This document shows, piece by piece, positions 15,820-20,929 of a stretch of DNA of 20,929 nucleotides. Below the pieces are notes generated by a model that saw only the letters and a list, made by a program, of their open reading frames with translations, was not told the DNA's origin and searched no databases. Within the stretch, counting starts at the first letter, position 1; each line of letters opens with the position of its first letter. The stretch is from UBA1737 sp045653225 (GTDB lineage: Bacteria; Bacillota_I; Bacilli_A; ML615J-28; CAG-313): NCBI GenBank assembly GCA_045653225.1, contig JAZOLP010000131.1, forward strand, positions 1 to 20,929, given 5' to 3'. Position numbers and translations under genes: made by a program.

Positions 15820-17202
15820 TTACTCCAATTCTAAATCTACTCCCCATATTACTTTACAATTGCCATTCCATCCTTTTTCCCATCCTTTTGGAATGGATTT
15901 ATATGAGGTTTTAATTACAACATCTTCTAATCCATCAAATACACCTTTTTCTATTACAGTTACATATTCTGGTATTATTATAACTTTAGGTTTAAATTCT
16001 GCTAGACTATACTCTCTATCTGATTTTTTTAATATTACATCTGGATATCCTTCAAATCCAAACGCCCAATGATTAGGGTGATTTCTTGGATCTTCACCAA
16101 TGTACCAAGGTACAATTAATTCATTTGATTCTTTGTTTAAATTACAATATAAATAATCAATAAAAATAAGATTCTTTAAATCAGTAAAAACCACATAATC
16201 TCCCCATGTTGTTCCGGTAAGATTTTCTGTTATAGAGAATTCATGTTGAATTGTCAATTTCTCAACACCAGATATATATAGTGAATAATGCGCTGGATAT
16301 TCGCTAGCTTCATATCTATTTCCTAACTCTATAACTTTTTTTCCATCTATATATTCTGGAATAACTACTTCGTCACTACCATTTATAAATCTATCATATT
16401 CAGGCACTGAAAATATATATACGCCATCATCATTAACTGGATTATAATAATATGTAAAGCCATCTTCTGTTTTTTGAATGCAGTCATAAAAACTTAAATA
16501 TTCAATTTCTTCTCCCCATATTACTTCACAATCTCCATTCCATCCTTCTTCCCAGCCATCTGGAATAGATTCATATGAAGTTTTAATTACTACATCAGTT
16601 AGTCCATCAAATACACCTTTTTCTATTTCAGTTACATATTCTGGTATTAATATAACTTTAGGTTGAAACTCTTCTAAACTATATTCTCTATCTGATTTTT
16701 TTAATATAACATTTGGTAAGTTAGGATTTTTCCTTCCAATGTAATGTGGAACCAATAATTCTTCTTCAGTTGAAGATGAATTACAATATAAAAAATCTAT
16801 AAATGTAAGTGTTTCTAAACTAGAAAACTTAACAATATCTTCATCAATGAGATTTTTTCCAATCTTTATATCGTGTTGAATAGTTAAATTTGTTACGCTC
16901 TTATAATTTATATGACAATCTCCTTGACCAATATCATATTCTATGTGTCCAATTTGAGTTACTTTATGTCCATCAACATATTCTGGTATTATTACATTTT
17001 CATAATTAGGGAAATCAAAAAGAGCAGCACCTTCATCTTTTTCCTCATTATAGTAATAAACAAATCCATCACTAGTTGTATAAATCATATCTATAAAATA
17101 TTTACGGTCTTTATTACAGTTTAATTTCACATCACAATTAACGAAGATATACGTAAATATAATTACTAATAAGATTATTAATATATCTCGACCTAAATCC
17201 AT
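15820..17202 (-). CDS. BspA-like surface protein with two tandem repeat units
   Basis: A 460-residue protein with an N-terminal hydrophobic segment (about 6-22, ending IFVNC) and an extracellular part made of two similar units, about 42-231 and 242-455. Each unit starts with DGFxYYYN, contains VIPEYxDGxKV and LTIQHxF/I strands like LRR_5/BspA repeats, and ends in a cap, IPxGWxxGWNGxCxVIWG. Such proteins are usually adhesins or ligand binders on the surface of gut and oral bacteria. The residue before the first cysteine is Asn, so a true lipobox is doubtful and a signal anchor is more likely. The units match closely even at DNA level (672-bp spacing), pointing to recent duplication. The start has AAGGAG 7 nt upstream and a consensus promoter. 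Confidence 0.75.
   Translation of the reverse strand: MDLGRDILIILLVIIFTYIFVNCDVKLNCNKDRKYFIDMIYTTSDGFVYYYNEEKDEGAALFDFPNYENVIIPEYVDGHKVTQIGHIEYDIGQGDCHINYKSVTNLTIQHDIKIGKNLIDEDIVKFSSLETLTFIDFLYCNSSSTEEELLVPHYIGRKNPNLPNVILKKSDREYSLEEFQPKVILIPEYVTEIEKGVFDGLTDVVIKTSYESIPDGWEEGWNGDCEVIWGEEIEYLSFYDCIQKTEDGFTYYYNPVNDDGVYIFSVPEYDRFINGSDEVVIPEYIDGKKVIELGNRYEASEYPAHYSLYISGVEKLTIQHEFSITENLTGTTWGDYVVFTDLKNLIFIDYLYCNLNKESNELIVPWYIGEDPRNHPNHWAFGFEGYPDVILKKSDREYSLAEFKPKVIIIPEYVTVIEKGVFDGLEDVVIKTSYKSIPKGWEKGWNGNCKVIWGVDLELE
15842..16708. repeat. Direct DNA repeat inside the BspA-like gene
   Basis: About 195-205 bp beginning at 15842 recurs beginning at 16514 with only scattered differences, a period of 672 bp (224 codons, in frame). 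Similarity continues at lower level beyond. Recombination between copies would remove or add one whole unit without breaking the frame. Confidence 0.8.
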
Positions 17203-17231
17203 ATAAACTCCTTTTAAATGTATTAAATTTA

Positions 17232-17249
17232 TTTACATTATAATGTAAA
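17232..17249. promoter_or_regulatory. 18-bp perfect palindrome in the BspA-like leader
   Basis: TTTACATTA (17232-17240) is followed by its exact complement (17241-17249), about 15 nt downstream of the predicted start of the BspA-like transcript. TACA...TGTA dyads serve several repressor families, so an operator is possible; in such AT-rich DNA chance is also plausible. Confidence 0.35.
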
Positions 17250-17270
17250 ATAATTTTATACCACAATATT

Positions 17271-17299
17271 ATTATATAATTTATATAATATTATGTCAA
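17271..17299 (-). promoter_or_regulatory. Full-consensus sigma-A promoter of the BspA-like gene
   Basis: Minus-strand TTGACA (17294-17299), a 17-nt spacer and TATAAT (17271-17276): both hexamers are perfect consensus. Predicted start near 17264 gives a leader of about 60 nt. Confidence 0.9.
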
Positions 17300-17397
17300 G
17301 GATGATAAAAGTTTTTCTCTAGCTTATTAATGATATAAAGAATTATGATTTTTAAATTTTTAATTCAATAGCTACGGAACAAGATAAAGTAAGGCAT

Positions 17398-17441
17398 AAA
17401 AAAAACAAATCAATATAAAAATATCTTTCTATATTGATTTG
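17398..17441 (-). terminator. Terminator of the pepF-GDPD operon
   Basis: A 12-bp perfect stem (CAAATCAATATA at 17406-17417 against 17430-17441, 12-nt loop) followed on the minus strand by eight T. It sits about 45 nt after the GDPD lipoprotein stop. Between it and the next promoter (17300-17397) I see nothing. Confidence 0.85.
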
Positions 17442-17485
17442 CATCTATTCAATATTATTAAATTATTTATCTAACTCTTAAATTT

Positions 17486-19573
17486 TTATTCATTTTTTGG
17501 TAAATCAAGTTCTTTTGGATTGTGCCAATCAGTTGTAACAAAATCTACACCTTTATCAATCCATTCTTGAATTTCTTTATATGATGCCCATTGTTCAAAT
17601 GTATATGTTGACACTTGTAATCCTGCATCTTTATATTTTTTTATCCAAGTAGTTGAGTTTTTAACACCATCTCTTACATTAAAACTTATGTCTAAATTGT
17701 ATTTTATACATGTATCAAGATATGCTTGATTTTCACATGATGAAACAAGATATTGACAAGGAATAAAATCATACCCATTTCTTCTTGTCCAAGCAAGACA
17801 TTCATATTGACTAGTTAAGAAAATAATATTATTAATCATTCCTGCTTTTTCAATTTCTTCGATTAATGCAGGCATACGTGATGTATCTGGACGATTTTGT
17901 TCAGTCCAGTTACTTATACCAGCTGATGTTTTTAGTTCAATTACAGCAGTAATATTATATTCTTTACAAATTTCTAGATATCTTTTTAATGTGCAAAGTT
18001 TTGCAGTATAGGTAGACGCAGGCGCAGGATCGCTAATTCCTGGGCTTCTAGTCACTGTTACTTCCACATCCTTTAATTCTGACCAATTATATTGACCTAA
18101 TTCATATCCTGCAAATGTTTCATCATGTGATAAAACAAATACACCATCTTTTGTTTGTTTTAAGTCTATTTCAATGGCAGTATATTTTAATTCTTTTGCA
18201 GCATATAAAATAGCTTCTTCAGAATTCATTGCTCCATATAAACTACCTGCATGACCTATAAATGTTACATTATAATCCCATACAATAGTAATTATTCTTT
18301 CATAAATTAATGAATTTCCATCAGAATCTACTACTTCATATATTACATTATATGTACCATATTCATCAGTATTTACGTTATTAGTAATTTTTGCAGTTTT
18401 AGTTAATTCTCCATCTTCTGAATCAAATATTCTAACACCATCAAGTGGATTAAAATGTTCAAAAATATTAATTTCCATATCTTGGTCAACACCTTCTAAA
18501 AGTGATACTACAATTTCATTTGATTTATCCACTGTTACAGTGATATTTTTTTCAATGTTAGTAGCATCCATTGTTTTTACTTTTAGACTATATGTTCCTG
18601 CTTTTTTCGCAACTAACACACCATCATTTACTTCTAGTGCAGATTTATCTGTAATTACATATTCAATTCTTTGATATGCATCTGCTGGTGAAACTGTATA
18701 TTCAATAAATTTTGATTCACCGAGTGATAAGCTTATTGATGATTCTACTGTTAATGAAGTTGTTAAAGTACCTTCTACACTCACATTTATTTCATGTGTT
18801 TTTTTATTATCATAAACTGATGTTAGAATAACTTTTGTTGACCCTGGTCTTAATGAGGTAATAACTCCAGATTCATCTATTGTTACAATGCTTTCATCTA
18901 AAACACTATATGTTACTTCTTGTACTGCAAATATAGGGGTAATTGAGTGAGTAATTTGTTGTGTTTCATTATAACCTAATGTTAGTTCAGTTATACATTC
19001 GATTGATTCTACTTTTGGTAATACTACTTCTACATTTACTCTTAATTTTACGTTTTGGTTTGCTTTAGATTTAATAGTTATGAATGTATCTCCTAGATCA
19101 ACAGGAGTGATTATTCCATTTTCATCTACTGTTAAAACATTTTTATCAGCAGATGAGAAAGTAACATCTTGAAGGGAATTAGCTGGTTCTACATTATATT
19201 CTATTTGATAAGGAACACCTAAAACAAGAGTCAAATTAGTATTTGAATTAATTTTTTCAGGTTTTGGTAAATCATTTACAGTTACATTAAGTATTACTTC
19301 TTTTGCTTTAGAATCTTTTAATGTAATTATTATATCAACATTACCTGGTGTTTTTGCAGTAATTGTATTATTTGTAATTTCAACGATTCCATCAAATGAA
19401 ACATTATATTCAAATACTGCATCTTTTTTGTTAGAAATATGATTAATTATATATGTTTCTCCGACTGTTAAATTAATGCTAGTTTCATTTAATGAAAGTG
19501 TTTCTTTTTTACATGAAGTAAAAAGAGCTAAACTAAAGATTATTATAAATAATAATATATATCTTTTTTTCAT
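17486..19573 (-). CDS. Lipoprotein with Ig-like repeats and C-terminal glycerophosphodiester phosphodiesterase domain
   Basis: A 695-residue predicted surface enzyme. A type II signal ends FTSC (lipid Cys21). Four Big_2-type Ig-like domains follow (about 25-100, 105-185, 188-267, 270-347), each with the SLxxGE/Y and GxIT/ADKxG-type pattern, then a DUF5011-like beta domain (about 350-430; includes EYGTYNVIYEVVDSDGN). Residues 437-690 are a GDPD TIM barrel: His441, Glu468 and Asp470 in AIEIDLKQ, His483 in VLSHDET, and the later AVIELKT acid. It should hydrolyse glycerophosphodiesters or lipid/teichoic head groups to glycerol phosphate. The usual HR at the first histidine is HA here (Ala442), and PENT is replaced by MNSEEA. 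It lies 9 nt behind pepF, with a weak AGGA site overlapping the pepF stop. Confidence 0.9.
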   Translation of the reverse strand: MKKRYILLFIIIFSLALFTSCKKETLSLNETSINLTVGETYIINHISNKKDAVFEYNVSFDGIVEITNNTITAKTPGNVDIIITLKDSKAKEVILNVTVNDLPKPEKINSNTNLTLVLGVPYQIEYNVEPANSLQDVTFSSADKNVLTVDENGIITPVDLGDTFITIKSKANQNVKLRVNVEVVLPKVESIECITELTLGYNETQQITHSITPIFAVQEVTYSVLDESIVTIDESGVITSLRPGSTKVILTSVYDNKKTHEINVSVEGTLTTSLTVESSISLSLGESKFIEYTVSPADAYQRIEYVITDKSALEVNDGVLVAKKAGTYSLKVKTMDATNIEKNITVTVDKSNEIVVSLLEGVDQDMEINIFEHFNPLDGVRIFDSEDGELTKTAKITNNVNTDEYGTYNVIYEVVDSDGNSLIYERIITIVWDYNVTFIGHAGSLYGAMNSEEAILYAAKELKYTAIEIDLKQTKDGVFVLSHDETFAGYELGQYNWSELKDVEVTVTRSPGISDPAPASTYTAKLCTLKRYLEICKEYNITAVIELKTSAGISNWTEQNRPDTSRMPALIEEIEKAGMINNIIFLTSQYECLAWTRRNGYDFIPCQYLVSSCENQAYLDTCIKYNLDISFNVRDGVKNSTTWIKKYKDAGLQVSTYTFEQWASYKEIQEWIDKGVDFVTTDWHNPKELDLPKNE

Positions 19574-19582
19574 TATTTATTC

Positions 19583-20929
19583 CTATTTTAATAATTCTTC
19601 TAATTCCTTTAATAAGTAATCCATTCTTTCAACTACAGCCATAAATGTTTCTTTCTTAGTTAAATCAACACCTGCTTCTTTTGCTTGTTCCATTGGATAT
19701 TTTGATCCACCTGATGAAAGTAAGCCAATGTATCTATCAAATGCACCAGGAACTTGTTCTTTTACATCTTTATAAAGTTTGAAACTTGCAGCAAAGCTTG
19801 TTGCATATTGATAAACATAGAATGGTGTATAGAATAAGTGTGGAATGTATGCCCATACAAATTTTTTAACTACTTCTTTATCAATATCTAAATCATAATA
19901 TTTTTTGTATAAATCTATCATAATCTTAGATAACACTTCGTGGTTAATAGGTAGTCCTTTTTCATTCATATCATGAGCAATTAGTTCATATTCTGCAAAT
20001 AAAGTTTGACGATAGAATGTTGACATAATTGAATCAATTGCTTTTTCAATTACCATGATTTTTTCATCTTTAGTTGCTTCGCTACTACCTAGGAAATAAT
20101 CAAGTAATGCATGTTCATTAAATGTTGATGCGATTTCTGCAACAAAGATTGTATAGTTTTGTAACATTGTTGGTTGGTTTTCAGCTGAATACATTGAATG
20201 TATTGAATGTCCAGCCTCATGTGCTACTGTAAACGCAGAATCAAGTGTTTCATCATGATTTAATAGAATAAATGGATGAAGATTTGCCATGCTTGATGAA
20301 TAAGCACCACTTCTTTTACCTTCTTGTTCTAATACATCTACAAATCCATCACGAAGTACTTCACGTGCTTTTTCTTTAAAGTCTTCTGGTAACCATTTGA
20401 TTGCTTCAAAGAATAATTCTTTAGATGTTTGATAAGAATACTTTTTATCAGAATATGCTAATGTTAAGAATCTATCATAAGTATGGTATTCACTTAATCC
20501 TAAGATTTCTTTTCTTAATTTAATATATTTCTTTAATGATTCATTGCAATTTCCAGCTACTTCTACTAAAGTGTGATATACACTAGTAGGTATATTATTA
20601 CGATCAAGATGTGCTTCTAAACTTGAACTATAATTTCTTGATTTACAAACTGCTTTGTCTGCATCTAGTACAGTTTTATATATATTTGCAAATGTATTTT
20701 TATGAGTGTCAAATACTTTATATACTGCTTCAAAAATTAATTTTCTATCTTCTTCACATTTAGAATCTTGAATTAAAGCACGGTAATTACCGCCTGTCAC
20801 TACTACTTCTTCTTTTGTTGATAAACTAACTTTTTCACCTTTACCATCTGCAACAGCTAAACTTGAATAAAGTTCTGAACCTGCACTTGAAAGTGGAGCA
20901 TAGTATGATAATAATTCTTCACTTTTAGC
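19583..20929 (-). CDS. pepF: PepF, oligoendopeptidase F (M3 family), 5' part outside window
   Basis: The visible 448 codons are the C-terminal three-quarters of a zinc metallopeptidase of about 600 residues that cleaves short peptides in the cytoplasm. The M3 zinc motif is intact as VAHEAGHSIHS, followed by the third-ligand region FVAEIASTFNEH, and the C-terminus shows the FYVYQYATSFAAS and SGGSKYP elements typical of PepF. The frame is open to the right edge, so a GTG at 20798-20800 is internal and not the start: the 43 codons beyond it (for example YYAPLSSAGSELYSSLAVADG) are continuous coding sequence. Its stop is TAG, the only non-TAA stop seen here. It is transcribed into the GDPD lipoprotein gene; their promoter lies outside the window. 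Confidence 0.95.
   Translation of the reverse strand, partial: AKSEELLSYYAPLSSAGSELYSSLAVADGKGEKVSLSTKEEVVVTGGNYRALIQDSKCEEDRKLIFEAVYKVFDTHKNTFANIYKTVLDADKAVCKSRNYSSSLEAHLDRNNIPTSVYHTLVEVAGNCNESLKKYIKLRKEILGLSEYHTYDRFLTLAYSDKKYSYQTSKELFFEAIKWLPEDFKEKAREVLRDGFVDVLEQEGKRSGAYSSSMANLHPFILLNHDETLDSAFTVAHEAGHSIHSMYSAENQPTMLQNYTIFVAEIASTFNEHALLDYFLGSSEATKDEKIMVIEKAIDSIMSTFYRQTLFAEYELIAHDMNEKGLPINHEVLSKIMIDLYKKYYDLDIDKEVVKKFVWAYIPHLFYTPFYVYQYATSFAASFKLYKDVKEQVPGAFDRYIGLLSSGGSKYPMEQAKEAGVDLTKKETFMAVVERMDYLLKELEELLK

Noticed and set aside
20798..20800. GTG as the start of the M3 peptidase
   Set aside because: The frame is open and coding-like through the right edge, and the family is about 150 residues longer at the N-terminus.
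1..20929. Mycoplasma-type genetic code (TGA as Trp)
   Set aside because: All long genes are full length without in-frame TGA and use TGG for conserved Trp, for example in the CHAP PWCATF motif. No gene here stops at TGA, but that is expected from strong AT bias.

Overview
The window looks like a piece of the chromosome of a low-GC, Gram-positive-type bacterium, probably a host-associated member of Bacilli/Mycoplasmatota-like lineages that keeps a wall (RF39, Acholeplasma/Izemoplasma or Erysipelotrichia neighbourhood). The lineage is inferred from extreme AT content, type II lipoprotein signals, strong GGAGG ribosome sites, near-consensus sigma-A promoters, intrinsic terminators, a thiamine ECF component behind a TPP riboswitch, and families such as PepF, SbcDC and BspA-like repeats. 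Long genes read through without in-frame TGA and use TGG for Trp, so the standard code fits. Eleven of the twelve visible stops are TAA and one is TAG. No tRNA, rRNA, CRISPR or transposase was seen.

Layout. Positions 1-344 hold no ordinary gene but are structured: two minus-strand terminators, a promoter, a perfect 24-bp palindrome and a possible small RNA. Next come a Ca2+-type P-ATPase (-) and a minus-strand pair, a PASTA-nuclease lipoprotein overlapping a HAD phosphatase by one base. On the plus strand follow two tandem paralogous lipoproteins with Ig-like domains and a CHAP peptidoglycan hydrolase, each with its own promoter and terminator, and then a TPP riboswitch with thiT. thiT converges on a minus-strand CPA2 antiporter across a shared terminator. 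Further minus-strand units are a CNNM/CorC-type transporter with a candidate leader ORF, the overlapping sbcD-sbcC pair, a decayed gene fragment, an internally duplicated BspA-like surface protein, and a pepF-GDPD lipoprotein operon whose pepF runs off the right edge.

Biology. Much of the window serves the envelope. Four predicted lipoproteins carry hydrolases (two CHAP, one nuclease, one glycerophosphodiesterase), three of them on Ig-like stalks; with ThiT and PepF this suggests scavenging and wall remodelling. The ATPase, antiporter and CorC protein handle cations, and SbcCD is a housekeeping DNA-repair nuclease.

No obvious new multi-gene defence or mobile system is visible. The most interesting signals are small: a leader ORF before the CorC gene, a TPP switch whose off-hairpin can both end transcription and hide the ribosome site, an in-frame open tail after the ATPase stop, and a possible small RNA with two CCUCC motifs.
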